Assembly: GCA_963844055.1 (NCBI GenBank) | Contig: CAWJMN010000001.1 | Span: 2,232,001 to 2,296,000, forward strand | Direction: 5' to 3' | Source of the DNA: CAWJMN01 sp963844055 | Lineage (GTDB): Bacteria > Planctomycetota > Planctomycetia > Pirellulales > Pirellulaceae | Length of the DNA: 64,000 bases | Shown: positions 9,801 through 18,450 of the stretch, piece by piece | How positions within the stretch are numbered: position 1 is the first letter of the stretch | How the letters are laid out: each line of letters begins with the position of its first letter | Position numbers and translations under genes: made by a program | Notes under the pieces: model-generated | What the model was told of the DNA's origin: nothing | The model's input: the letters and a program-made list of their open reading frames with translations, nothing else | Databases searched by the model: none

Positions 9801-10440
9801 GACGCTGGCTACCTATCGCTCTCATACAACGGCCGAGATTGGTGGAGTGCAAGAGCGAGGTGAGGTGATCCTGGGAGGGATGATCTCTGCGATCAAGCTG
9901 GCAAATACGAAGAATCCTCAGCCGGGCAAGCCAAGCAAGTACGCCAACTTCGATCTAGAAGATGTGGATGGAACGATTCGCTGCATCATGTGGCCCGATG
10001 GCTACGAGCAGATGGGGCATTTGGTACAGGCAGATACAGTTTTGCTCGTGCGGGGAGCCATTGATCGTCGCGGCGGTGAAGAAGCGAATCTGATTGTCAA
10101 TGAGTTGATCCCCTTAAGCGAACTCGATTCTCGGTATACATCGGGAATTGTGATTCGGATTAGCGAGATCGATCATGGGCCTGACATGCTGCAAAAGGTA
10201 CGTGAAGTGGTGCGGGCTTACCCGGGTAATAGTGAATTCCAGATGCTGTTGCAGTTGGAAAGCGGGCTGCGGGTCAATCTCCGGTCCAACCGTGTAAAGC
10301 TGGATGTGACAATGGAGCTTCGCAATCGCCTGGAAGATTTGCTCGGCGTTGGGAACCTACAGTTGATGACGACTCCTCCGAAGCCAAGTGCAGAGCGGCC
10401 GGGGGGACGTCGTCAATTTCAAAAGTCAGGGTCGAGATAG
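6860..10440 (+). CDS. dnaE: DNA polymerase III alpha subunit, reading frame broken near 9019
   Basis: Replicative polymerase catalytic subunit. Segment one (6860 to a stop ending at 9112) holds the PHP domain ('HLHCHSHYSLLDG' near residue 10) and the palm, with catalytic aspartates in 'PDIDIDFCKERRGE' at D414 and D416. Segment two, in the -1 frame, resumes with 'EETIAKNRVEF' and 'FAGYGFNKSHSTAYALIAY', then helix-hairpin-helix and OB-fold domains. Joined, the protein would be about 1,193 residues, which is normal. The break lies in the purine tract at 9011-9026: one more G, or a -1 slip on AAAAAG, gives SKKKEETIAKNR, which matches the family. The frame is open back to a TTG at 6827, but the ATG at 6860 fits the family start. 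Because the gene is essential, a sequence error or recoding is likelier than a pseudogene. Confidence 0.93.
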
Positions 10441-10491
10441 CCTGGCGGCCTGAAATGGGAGTTTTGCGGTGCATCGCCCTAGATACGCTGC

Positions 10492-10989
10492 TTACTTCTT
10501 CTTGTTTTTGAACTCGTTAATCCAGTGCGCGGCATCCTCTTGGCTAGGGAGTTCTGGCTTGGCATCTTGCGAGACGCTTTGCTGGCTGGATCGGCGTTTT
10601 GCCTGCTCGCGTAGCCAAGCATCGCTATCTTGGAATTGTGCCCCTTTTTGCCGTGCTGCCCGTTGTATTCGGTGATCGCTGGAAATGACCAGAAGTTGGC
10701 GGGGCTGATTGGCATCTTCCAGCAGATGTTCTAGCAGCTCGTCTGCCGAGGATTTCTTCGCCGAAAACAGCACCCGCATCTCTTGATGTCGAAGTTCTCG
10801 GGGAAGTCCTGGCGGAGCCTGGGCTGCGTCAAAAACCACCACGGTTTGTGGACGCAATTTGGCATCCAGTGCACTCGCCAGGAAGTCGAGCAGGGCATCG
10901 CGCGTGTTCGCCAAGGACGGAACTACGCCATCCGGTACGAAAACGGAACTCGCAAAAAGCAGGTTATAGCCATCGATCAGTAGCCGCAT
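10492..10989 (-). CDS. NYN-domain (YacP/Rae1-like) RNA-binding protein
   Basis: A 165-residue protein of the NYN_YacP family, PIN-like nucleases whose Bacillus member Rae1 cleaves mRNA on the ribosome. It shows the family start 'MRLLIDGYNLLF', then 'TVVVFDAAQAPPG', 'SADELLEHLLED' and 'QLLVISSDHRIQRAARQKGA', which supply the conserved acidic residues. The open frame runs back to 11067, but the ATG at 10989 begins at the domain's first strand. It ends 'NEFKNKKK' and converges on dnaE. It lies 40 bases downstream of the DUF1501 gene on the same strand, so the two may be co-transcribed. Confidence 0.88.
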   Translation of the reverse strand: MRLLIDGYNLLFASSVFVPDGVVPSLANTRDALLDFLASALDAKLRPQTVVVFDAAQAPPGLPRELRHQEMRVLFSAKKSSADELLEHLLEDANQPRQLLVISSDHRIQRAARQKGAQFQDSDAWLREQAKRRSSQQSVSQDAKPELPSQEDAAHWINEFKNKKK

Positions 10990-11029
10990 CAAAAAGGCTT
11001 TCCCGCAAGGTGCTTGGCACAGAAGATCT

Positions 11030-12487
11030 CTAACTAAGGATAGAAGTGACAACGCGTCCAGCGACATCTGTCAAGCGAAAGTCACGTCCTTGAGCACGCA
11101 CCGTCAGTCTTTGATGATCGATGCCCAGCTGATGCAGCAACGTTGCATGTAAATCGTGGACATGAACAATATTCTCTACGGAATGATAACCCAGTTCATC
11201 CGTTTGGCCATAGGAAATGCCGCCGCGAACTCCTCCGCCAGCTAGCCACATCGAAAACCCCTTCATGTGATGGTCTCGGCCGAGTTGCTCACCCTTGCCG
11301 TCTTGGGCCATGGGTGTACGTCCAAACTCGCCACCCCAGACCAAAAGCGTATCATCCAAAAGACCTCGGCGTTTGAGGTCGGTAACAAGTGCTGCAGAGG
11401 CTCGGTCGGTGTGGCCGGCACAAATGTCTACGAACTTCTTCAGATCGTTGTGATGGTCCCAGTCGCGATGATAGAGCTGGATAAATCGCACGCCACGTTC
11501 CGCCATGCGGCGTGCCATTAAGCAATTGGCGGCAAACGATCCGTCGGCCTTGCCACTACACCCGTAGAGATCAAGGTCGCCTTGGGATTCGTCGCTAAAA
11601 TCCATTAGTGAGGGAATGCTGTCCTGCATCCGAAAGGCCATCTCATATTGAGCAATGCGAGTTTCAATCTCGCGGTCAAAGGTACGTCCTTCTTCCATTC
11701 GGTTCAGCTCTGCGGCAGCTGCAATCACATCATTTTGTTGCGGTCGACTCGTTCCTTGTGGCGATCGCAAGTATTCGACGGGATTACCCTGGCTACGCAG
11801 CAAAATACCCTGGTATTTCCCGGGTAAATAGCCGTTGTGCCACATGCGTGAAGAGATCGGTTGAGGACTACGGCCACCAAAACTCGTCATCACGACAAAG
11901 CCGGGCAGGTTGTCGCATACACTTCCAAGACCATAGTTGATCCAGGCACCCATCGAGGGGCGCCCGCTAATGGCGCTACCTGTGTTCATGAAGGTATGTG
12001 CCGGATCATGATTGATGGCTTCGGTCACCATCGAACGCACGACACAAATATCATCGGCGACTGAACCAATGTGCGGCAAAGCCTCGCTCAAGAACTGGCC
12101 AGACTTGCCATACGGCTTGAAGCGGAACCGCGGGCCCATGATCTTTAAGCGGCTTTTCCCCTGTAGCTGCGCAATTGGTTGTCCTTTGGTGACAGAGTCG
12201 GGCATCGCCTCTCCATCACGTTTTTCCAGCTCCGGCTTGTAGTCCAGTGTCTCCAGGTGCGAGGGGCCACCTGACATGTACAAGAAGATGACACGCTTGG
12301 CTTTGGGCAAATGGTGTAGCCCATTGAACAGTGGCACCCCAGTTTGATCAAAAAGGCGGGGGGATGCCTCGTTCCCCTTTCCAAGACGCGGATTCATTGC
12401 CGCATAGGCTATCGATCCTAGGCCGATACCAAGCTCGGAAAAAAAAGTCCGCCGGAGAAGAGGCGTAGTGTCCAGGGATCTTTGCAT
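11030..12487 (-). CDS. DUF1501 exported protein (sulfatase-like fold)
   Basis: A 485-residue DUF1501 protein. The N-terminus 'LRRTFFSELGIGLGSIAYAAM' resembles the twin-arginine-like leader common in planctomycete DUF1501 proteins, so export is likely. The body has 'VIFLYMSGGPSHLETLDYKP', 'HTFMNTGSAISGRPSMGAWINYGLG', 'LYHRDWDHHNDL' and 'LVWGGEFGRTPMAQ', all typical. The fold is related to alkaline phosphatase/sulfatase. The function is unproven, though DUF1501 genes often pair with cytochrome-containing DUF1549/1553 genes, which are not seen here. The ATG at 12487 is preferred over the ORF start at 12562. Ribosome site is weak. Confidence 0.9.
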   Translation of the reverse strand: MQRSLDTTPLLRRTFFSELGIGLGSIAYAAMNPRLGKGNEASPRLFDQTGVPLFNGLHHLPKAKRVIFLYMSGGPSHLETLDYKPELEKRDGEAMPDSVTKGQPIAQLQGKSRLKIMGPRFRFKPYGKSGQFLSEALPHIGSVADDICVVRSMVTEAINHDPAHTFMNTGSAISGRPSMGAWINYGLGSVCDNLPGFVVMTSFGGRSPQPISSRMWHNGYLPGKYQGILLRSQGNPVEYLRSPQGTSRPQQNDVIAAAAELNRMEEGRTFDREIETRIAQYEMAFRMQDSIPSLMDFSDESQGDLDLYGCSGKADGSFAANCLMARRMAERGVRFIQLYHRDWDHHNDLKKFVDICAGHTDRASAALVTDLKRRGLLDDTLLVWGGEFGRTPMAQDGKGEQLGRDHHMKGFSMWLAGGGVRGGISYGQTDELGYHSVENIVHVHDLHATLLHQLGIDHQRLTVRAQGRDFRLTDVAGRVVTSILS

Positions 12488-12545
12488 AAAGCACCTGCCG
12501 CACTTTGTTGCCAGGAGAGTGGTTGCTATCGCAGCGACCACTAGT

Positions 12546-12944
12546 TTACTGCACTTCGTCAACCAAAAATTCGTCCTCCAGCCAATCCAGCAGTGCCGCC
12601 GCAGAGCCTAAGTTCGTAGCCAAAGGGATGTTGTGGACGTCGCAAACTCGCATCAATGCCGTTACATCGGGTTCGTGCGGCTGAGCCGTCAAAGGGTCTC
12701 GAAAAAAGAAGACCCCCAGTACATGCCCCTCGACCACTTTGCTGCCAATTACCAAATCCCCACCCTCTGGGCCGTGCGCAACGCATTCGACAGGTAAATG
12801 AAGTCGGGTTTGTAGCAATTTGCCAGTGCTTCCCGTGGCAACCAAGGGAAAACGCCGGAAAATAGTTAGGCGGCTTCGGACCAGTTCGAGCAGCGCTTCC
12901 TTTTTTTGGTCGTGGGCAATTAACGCCAGATATTTAGTGTGCAC
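12546..12944 (-). CDS. mgsA: Methylglyoxal synthase
   Basis: Converts dihydroxyacetone phosphate to methylglyoxal and phosphate, a bypass of lower glycolysis, in the cytoplasm. The 132-residue protein has the family features 'KYLALIAHDQKK', 'LVATGSTGKLL', the catalytic 'HGPEGGDLVIGSKV' with its aspartate, 'FFRDPLTAQPHEPDV', and 'CDVHNIPLATNLGSA'. Length is usual. The start is GTG at 12944, with AAGGAAAATC in front of it. It lies 58 bases upstream of the DUF1501 gene on the same strand. Confidence 0.95.
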   Translation of the reverse strand: MHTKYLALIAHDQKKEALLELVRSRLTIFRRFPLVATGSTGKLLQTRLHLPVECVAHGPEGGDLVIGSKVVEGHVLGVFFFRDPLTAQPHEPDVTALMRVCDVHNIPLATNLGSAAALLDWLEDEFLVDEVQ

Positions 12945-13297
12945 GATTTTCCTTTACAAATGGGCGAATGGGGCGTCGAATGCCTCGCATGCATGGAGTT
13001 GCGAGCGACTGCTTGGGACTTGTTCAAGGTTTAACCGCTAAAAAACCGGGAATTTGGCTTGATGGCGACGTTCGTAGGCCGGATCGCGGCTCTGCCCCCA
13101 AGACATTAACCCTTACTCAGTATACACTTACGCATGTTCGATTAGACAACCATTTCTTGTTTAATGCCGCTGGCAAACCAAAGCCGGCACCTCCATTGCT
13201 TGACAAAGAAATGGGGCTGCGTTATTCAGAGGGGTTTGGTTTTTTCCCTTAAAACGGGTTTGCTCGCTGGCCCTCGGGCGGATTAAGGTTTGACTTC
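12945..13297. other. Divergent intergenic region between mgsA and the acidic protein gene
   Basis: About 350 bases that must hold both promoters. I see no clear promoter pair, RNA gene or repeat in it. Confidence 0.4.
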
Positions 13298-13789
13298 ATG
13301 TTAATCGAAGAGCTGGATACTGCTGGTACACCATTCCCATCGACAGAATGCGGAAAGAGCCAGGAATGGCCTTGCGCGGATGCGCCGATAACGATTCCGC
13401 CAGTAGTGATTGCCAGCGACGAAGGTGCGGACGACGAAGAAGAGATCGAAGAGACGCCTGTCGAGGTTGAAGAGTTCGACGAAGAGGATTTCGACGACGA
13501 GTTTGATGACGACTTTGAAGAGGAACTCGATGATGAGTACGACCTCGACGACATGGAAGAAGTTACCGAAGAGGATCTTGTCGAAGCTCCAGAGCCTGCT
13601 GGCTTCCCTGGCGACTTTGTAGACGAAGACGAAGAGCCTGCCGAACCAATCCTGGAACCAATCGAACCGGAAAAGGTTGATGAAGAACCTTCCAAGGGGA
13701 AGGGCGGCAAAAAGTCAAAGAAGAAGGTAGAAGAAGAGGAAGAGGACGAAGATGATGAGGACCTCGACGACGAGGATCTAGACGACTAG
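13298..13789 (+). CDS. Highly acidic low-complexity protein
   Basis: A 163-residue protein. The first 40 residues are ordinary; residues 45-115 are dominated by Asp and Glu; a short basic patch follows ('KGKGGKKSKKKVEEEEED'); the end is again acidic. No domain is recognised. Such D/E-rich tails are found in RNA polymerase delta-like and nucleic-acid-mimic proteins and in planctomycete proteins without known function, so no assignment is made. TAAGG lies about 12 bases before the ATG. The composition is extreme, but the single open frame and ribosome site support a real gene. Confidence 0.65.
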   Translation: MLIEELDTAGTPFPSTECGKSQEWPCADAPITIPPVVIASDEGADDEEEIEETPVEVEEFDEEDFDDEFDDDFEEELDDEYDLDDMEEVTEEDLVEAPEPAGFPGDFVDEDEEPAEPILEPIEPEKVDEEPSKGKGGKKSKKKVEEEEEDEDDEDLDDEDLDD

Positions 13790-14070
13790 TCCGTCCGCTT
13801 CGCCATCCCTTGGCGTTAACCGCTGTCGCGGAGGTGAGATAGCATTGGATCCACCTCCTGTCGTTGGCAGACGCATTCTCGGCAATCTTGAAGTCGGGAA
13901 TGCATGCGAAGTCTTACCGATAATGAATGTGGAAGCCACGCTTGTCCGTTCTGATTGTGCCGGTGTTGAGATGATGCCGGGACAGAGACGAGGGGGCGAA
14001 TTGGCTATTGTTCGTGGCCTGAGTCCTTGGTTTAGATAAAGCCCATAACGGCAGTTGCCGCAATACTCTT

Positions 14071-17000
14071 ATGTTCAATTCGGTCTCTCCTGGCGCATCC
14101 TTTCCGAAGCTTGAAGAAGAAACCCTGTCGCTTTGGAAGAAGGGGCGGATTTACGAAAAGTCCCTGGAAAAGCGGGCGAATGGACCTCGGTTTGTCTTTT
14201 TTGAAGGTCCGCCAACGGCCAACGGAATGCCGCACCCAGGGCACTGTCTGACCCGGGCCATCAAGGATGTGTTCCCTCGTTATCGCACCATGCGGGGATA
14301 TCTTTGCGAACGTAAAGCTGGCTGGGATACGCACGGATTGCCCGTGGAGGTAGAGGTCTGCAAGGAGCTGGGGATCCATTCCAAGGAGGACATCGAAGCC
14401 TTTGGAATTGAGCCCTTTATCCACAAGTGCCAAGAGTCTGTCTGGCGCTACATGCAGCAGTGGGAGAAGATGACCGAGCGGCTTGGCTTCTGGATTCATC
14501 TCGACCAAGCTTATGTGACCTACCATCAATCGTTTGTCGAAAGTGTGTGGTGGTCACTTAAAAACCTGTTTGATCGTGACATGCTCTATCAAGGGCATAA
14601 GATCGTCTGGTGGTGGGCCCAAGGTGGTACGGCACTTTCCAGCGGTGAAGTAGGGCAGGGGTATCGAGAAGTTGCTGACCCCAGCGTTTACATCTTCTTT
14701 CCGCTGCTTGATGATGCAGGCAATAAGACCGATGTGTCACTATTGGTTTGGACGACGACCCCATGGACACTCCCCAGCAATCAGTTTGCTGCGGTTAATC
14801 CCGAATTGGAGTACGTCACCGTTTACGATGCTGAGTTGTCGCAGCGTTATGTCGTTGCCAAAGCTCTGGTTGAACCGCTGGCCGCGAAGCTAAAACGCGA
14901 ATTATCTGTTGAAGCAACCTGTCTCGGCAAAGATTTGCTGAACAAACGCTATCTGCCTCCTTACGAGAGCTACTACGCCAAAGACGGCGATAAACAAGGG
15001 GCACTCGTTGGTGGCGGCAAACGTCATCTCGCTTGGCGGATCGTTGCTGGCGATTTCGTTACGACGGCAAGTGGTAGCGGCATCGTTCACATCGCACCTG
15101 CCTTTGGTGAGGACGACTTTAGCCTGCTCGTTGCTCAGCAAAAGCAGTTCGAAGCTGGCGCGGGGCCAGAACTGATTTGTGCTGTCGGTCCAGATGGAAA
15201 GTTCACTGCCGATTGTCCAGCCTATCAGGGACGCTGGGTAAAGGACTGCGATAAAGAGATCAGTCGTGAACTAAAAGGTCGCGGCCTAATGCTCCACCAA
15301 GAGCAGTACTTGCACGATTATCCCTTCTGCTGGCGTGCAGATAATGATCCGCTTATTCAGTACCCACGTCGTAGCTGGTTTATTCGGACGACCGAATTCC
15401 GCGACGAGATGCTGGCCAATAATCAAAAGATCAATTGGCTTCCTGAGCATATTCGGGATGGTCGATTTGGCAACTTCCTCGAAAGCAACGTCGACTGGGC
15501 GCTGTCGCGTGAGCGTTACTGGGGAACGCCGCTACCAATTTGGGTCTGTGAAAAGACCGGTAAGATGGAAGCCTCCGATAGCTACGCCAATTTGCTGAAA
15601 AAGCCGGGCGTCAGCGGTATGGAAGTTTGGGAAGCGGCCAAGCGCGACAAGCCTTCACTTCCAGAAGATCTGAAGGTTCATAAGCCCTACATCGATGCGA
15701 TCACGTACGACTCGCCGTTTGCGGTCGGTGCAAAAATGCGCCGCGTAACCGAAGTGATCGACTGTTGGTACGACAGCGGCGCGATGCCATTTGCTCAGTG
15801 GGGTTATCCGCATCAAGGTGCAGACCGTTTTGCCGAGCAGTTCCCTGCCGACTTCATCAGCGAAGCGATTGACCAAACTCGCGGCTGGTTTTACAGCCAA
15901 CTTGCGATCAGCACGATGCTGTTTGGTGACAAGGCACGGGAGCAAACGCCATCGCAAGATGCACCGCAGCCATTGCCCAACAAGCCCTATCCGCACCCGT
16001 TCAAAAACTGCATTGTGCTAGGGCTGATGCTCGGTGAAGATGGGCAAAAGATGTCGAAGAGCAAGCGAAACTATCGCGAGCCAGACGAGATCTTTAATAA
16101 GTACGGCGCGGATGCATTGCGCTGGTATTTGTTCGCCAATCAGCCACCATGGACGAGCATTCGCTACAAAGAGCAAGCGATCAAGGACAGCATCCCCGAA
16201 TTCTTGCTACGTCTTTGGAATTGCTACAGCTTCTTTGTGATCTATGCCAACATCGATGGCTTTGATCCAGGAAAATTGCTCGCCGGCAATCCGAACGAGC
16301 TTTCGGCCGAAGATTTGGCAAAGGCCAAGGGGTATCGCCCCATTGGTCAGCGCGCCGAAATCGATCGCTGGATCCTTAGCGAGCTGAGCCGTACTGCTGC
16401 TGCGGTAGTAGAGCGGATGGATGCCTACGATAACTATGTTGCTTGCGCACGATTAAGCGAGTTTGTTGACGCGCTTTCCAATTGGTATGTTCGTCGTTGT
16501 CGCGACCGCTTCTGGGCCTCCGAGAAGGAATCCCCAGACAAGCTGGACGCCTATTGGACGCTGTATGAATGCTTGGTCACAACGGCCAAGCTGATCGCGC
16601 CCTTTACGCCATTCCTGGCAGAAACCATCTGGCAAAATTTGGCCAGCATGTTTCAAGGACGCGCCGTGGAAAGCGTGCATTTGTGTGATTTCCCAGCTGG
16701 CAACCCGACCAATGTGGATTCCACGCTTTCTGCACGGATGAAGCTGCTGCGAGAGATTGCGTCGCTGGGTCGCTCGGCACGTATGGACAACAAACTCAAA
16801 GTGCGGCAGCCACTTTCCAAGGTGGAAGTGATCCTGACCGATCCATCGTTCCAGGTTTGGCTGGAAGAACATGATGACCTTCTTCGCGATGAATTGAACG
16901 TGAAAGCGGTTGAATACACCCGTGAAGCGACCAAGTACATCACCTACACCATCCTTCCTAATCTCAAGCGGCTGGGGCCACGCATTGGCAAGACACTCCC

Positions 17001-17472
17001 TGCTGTAAAGGCCGCTTTGGCCAATGCGGATGGTGGAAAGATGTTGGCCGAACTAAGCAGCACAGGCAAGGTGCTACTTCCGGTCGATGGTGGCACGCTC
17101 GAGTTAGATGGCGAAGATATTCAGGTCCGCTTGCAGGCCAAGCCAGGTTGGGCCGCAGCCCAAGGCTCGGGCTGTGTAGTAGTACTGTCTACCGAAATCA
17201 CGCCAGAGCTATTGGCAGAAGGCCTCGTCAAGGACTTGGTTCGTCTGATTCAAGATCAGCGCAAGGAACTTCAGCTCGACTTTGTCGATCACATCCGCCT
17301 AGGCGTTGTGACAACCAATGAGGTTCTTGCGGCTGCACTCAAGCAGCACAAAGACTATCTCTGTGGTGAAACGCTGGCAGATAGTCTGGTGACTGCGCCG
17401 CTGGCCGGCGTGGATGGCACCTTGCACGAAGTAGGTGATGCCGAAGTGACGCTGTTTGTGGAGAAGGTCTAA
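14071..17472 (+). CDS. ileS: Isoleucyl-tRNA synthetase, long form
   Basis: Attaches isoleucine to tRNA-Ile. The 1,133-residue class I synthetase has the HIGH motif as 'HPGH' near residue 55 and KMSKS at K660 ('DGQKMSKSKRNYREP'). An editing domain lies between them ('LVWTTTPWTLPSN', 'GSGIVHIAPAFGEDDF'), and an anticodon-binding domain follows ('ADALRWYLFANQPPW', 'SNWYVRRCRDRFW'). The length and the C-terminal extension after about residue 950 resemble the eukaryote-like type (IleS2), which is often mupirocin-insensitive, rather than the 930-residue E. coli type with a C-terminal zinc site. The purN gene starts only 6 bases after the stop. Confidence 0.96.
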   Translation: MFNSVSPGASFPKLEEETLSLWKKGRIYEKSLEKRANGPRFVFFEGPPTANGMPHPGHCLTRAIKDVFPRYRTMRGYLCERKAGWDTHGLPVEVEVCKELGIHSKEDIEAFGIEPFIHKCQESVWRYMQQWEKMTERLGFWIHLDQAYVTYHQSFVESVWWSLKNLFDRDMLYQGHKIVWWWAQGGTALSSGEVGQGYREVADPSVYIFFPLLDDAGNKTDVSLLVWTTTPWTLPSNQFAAVNPELEYVTVYDAELSQRYVVAKALVEPLAAKLKRELSVEATCLGKDLLNKRYLPPYESYYAKDGDKQGALVGGGKRHLAWRIVAGDFVTTASGSGIVHIAPAFGEDDFSLLVAQQKQFEAGAGPELICAVGPDGKFTADCPAYQGRWVKDCDKEISRELKGRGLMLHQEQYLHDYPFCWRADNDPLIQYPRRSWFIRTTEFRDEMLANNQKINWLPEHIRDGRFGNFLESNVDWALSRERYWGTPLPIWVCEKTGKMEASDSYANLLKKPGVSGMEVWEAAKRDKPSLPEDLKVHKPYIDAITYDSPFAVGAKMRRVTEVIDCWYDSGAMPFAQWGYPHQGADRFAEQFPADFISEAIDQTRGWFYSQLAISTMLFGDKAREQTPSQDAPQPLPNKPYPHPFKNCIVLGLMLGEDGQKMSKSKRNYREPDEIFNKYGADALRWYLFANQPPWTSIRYKEQAIKDSIPEFLLRLWNCYSFFVIYANIDGFDPGKLLAGNPNELSAEDLAKAKGYRPIGQRAEIDRWILSELSRTAAAVVERMDAYDNYVACARLSEFVDALSNWYVRRCRDRFWASEKESPDKLDAYWTLYECLVTTAKLIAPFTPFLAETIWQNLASMFQGRAVESVHLCDFPAGNPTNVDSTLSARMKLLREIASLGRSARMDNKLKVRQPLSKVEVILTDPSFQVWLEEHDDLLRDELNVKAVEYTREATKYITYTILPNLKRLGPRIGKTLPAVKAALANADGGKMLAELSSTGKVLLPVDGGTLELDGEDIQVRLQAKPGWAAAQGSGCVVVLSTEITPELLAEGLVKDLVRLIQDQRKELQLDFVDHIRLGVVTTNEVLAAALKQHKDYLCGETLADSLVTAPLAGVDGTLHEVGDAEVTLFVEKV

Positions 17473-17478
17473 TACCAC

Positions 17479-18126
17479 ATGGCCATTAGCCCTTCCTCTG
17501 CGTTTGCCGCTCCACCACTTTCGATTGCCGTGTTGATTTCCGGTTCCGGGACAACGCTCAAGAACCTTCTCGCCTGCATTGAGGCGGGAACGCTGAATGC
17601 GAAAGTCGAACTGGTGATCTCCAGCAATCCTCAGGCGGGAGGGATCGCGTTTGCCCAAGCTGCTGGTATTCCAACGCATGTCATCCCGCGTAAGAAGACG
17701 CTAACGGCCGAACAATTTCGCGATGCCAACTTTGACGTGATCCGCTCCACGCCATCCAAGCTGGTGGTGATGGGGGGCTACCTGAAGCACCTGCTCATTC
17801 CCGATGACTTTGCGGGCCGCGTGATCAACATCCATCCCAGCCTAGTTCCTGCGTTCTGTGGACAAGGAATGTATGGGCATTTCGTGCATGAGGCCGTTCT
17901 CGCCTACGGGGCCAAGCTCAGCGGTTGTACCGTTCACTTTGTGGACAATGAATACGACCATGGGCCAATCATCGCTCAGCAGGCCGTTCCGGTTCTGACT
18001 AACGATACGCCAGAAGGGCTGGCTCGCCGGGTCTTCGCAGAGGAGTGCAAGCTCCTCCCCACCATTGTGCAGAAGTTCAGCCAAGGGCTGATTCAGCTTT
18101 CCGGCCGTCGCGTCACAGTGGGCTAA
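17479..18126 (+). CDS. purN: Phosphoribosylglycinamide formyltransferase
   Basis: Transfers formyl from 10-formyl-THF to GAR in purine synthesis. The 215-residue protein has 'IAVLISGSGTTLKNLL', the catalytic Asn-His in 'VINIHPSLVPAF' and the catalytic Asp in 'HFVDNEYDHGPII'. The loop after HPSLVPAF reads CGQGMYG, a variant of the common GxxAxxQA. The ATG is 6 bases from ileS, so the two are co-transcribed and probably translationally coupled. Its GCTCAGC at 17915-17921 is in frame and part of the normal protein. Confidence 0.95.
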   Translation: MAISPSSAFAAPPLSIAVLISGSGTTLKNLLACIEAGTLNAKVELVISSNPQAGGIAFAQAAGIPTHVIPRKKTLTAEQFRDANFDVIRSTPSKLVVMGGYLKHLLIPDDFAGRVINIHPSLVPAFCGQGMYGHFVHEAVLAYGAKLSGCTVHFVDNEYDHGPIIAQQAVPVLTNDTPEGLARRVFAEECKLLPTIVQKFSQGLIQLSGRRVTVG

Positions 18127-18180
18127 CCTACGCGGATTACACATGCTGCCGAAAGTCGGCCGGATATTAGTGGCTGCCAA

Positions 18181-18200
18181 TCCGTCATTAATCTGACGGA
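18181..18200. promoter_or_regulatory. Upstream inverted repeat, candidate operator 1
   Basis: TCCGTCA, 6 bases, then TGACGGA: perfect 7-bp arms. It lies about 250 bases before the regulator gene. Confidence 0.55.
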
Positions 18201-18370
18201 AATCTGTCACGCATCTACCTTATTGGCTACCTCCTATGGGGAGGTGTACCTATGGTCACGGCCCAATCCTCTGACTTAGGGCGTCATAATCCCTCCTCGG
18301 GCTGTCCAGGCTGATTGCCAGGTGTCTAAAAGCCCGATAACTACTAGATAGGAGCGATTATGCTCAAATC

Positions 18371-18411
18371 GTGACGGAAATCTTCCACGGATACTTGCAT
18401 TTTTCCGTCAC
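18371..18411. promoter_or_regulatory. Downstream inverted repeat, candidate operator 2
   Basis: GTGACGGAAA at 18371-18380 and TTTCCGTCAC at 18402-18411 are perfect 10-base arms, 21 bases apart. They share the TCCGTCA core with operator 1. The second arm lies between a possible -35 TTGCAT (18395-18400) and -10 TACTTA (18419-18424). A repressor bound there would block transcription of the regulator and the operon. Confidence 0.6.
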
Positions 18412-18450
18412 AAACGCATACTTAGGTAAATTACGGAGAGTTTACCGAAC

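Larger units (their letters stand above)
18127..18450 (+). promoter_or_regulatory. Regulatory region of the BMC operon
   Basis: This 324-base gap before the DeoR-type gene contains four copies of the heptamer TGACGGA/TCCGTCA arranged as two inverted repeats (18181-18200 and 18371-18411). A possible promoter lies at the downstream copy. It has no open frame of note. Confidence 0.6.

Noticed and set aside
13249..13710. Minus-strand Ser-rich 153-residue open frame opposite the acidic gene
   Set aside because: It is the antisense of GAA/GAC repeats, lacks a ribosome site and matches nothing.
17915..17921. GCTCAGC inside purN as another broken site
   Set aside because: It is in frame and encodes the normal KLSGCTVHF segment. 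GCTNAGC also occurs harmlessly in ileS (16383-16389), in the membrane protein near 46025 and in gspF, so the heptamer alone is not a marker of error.
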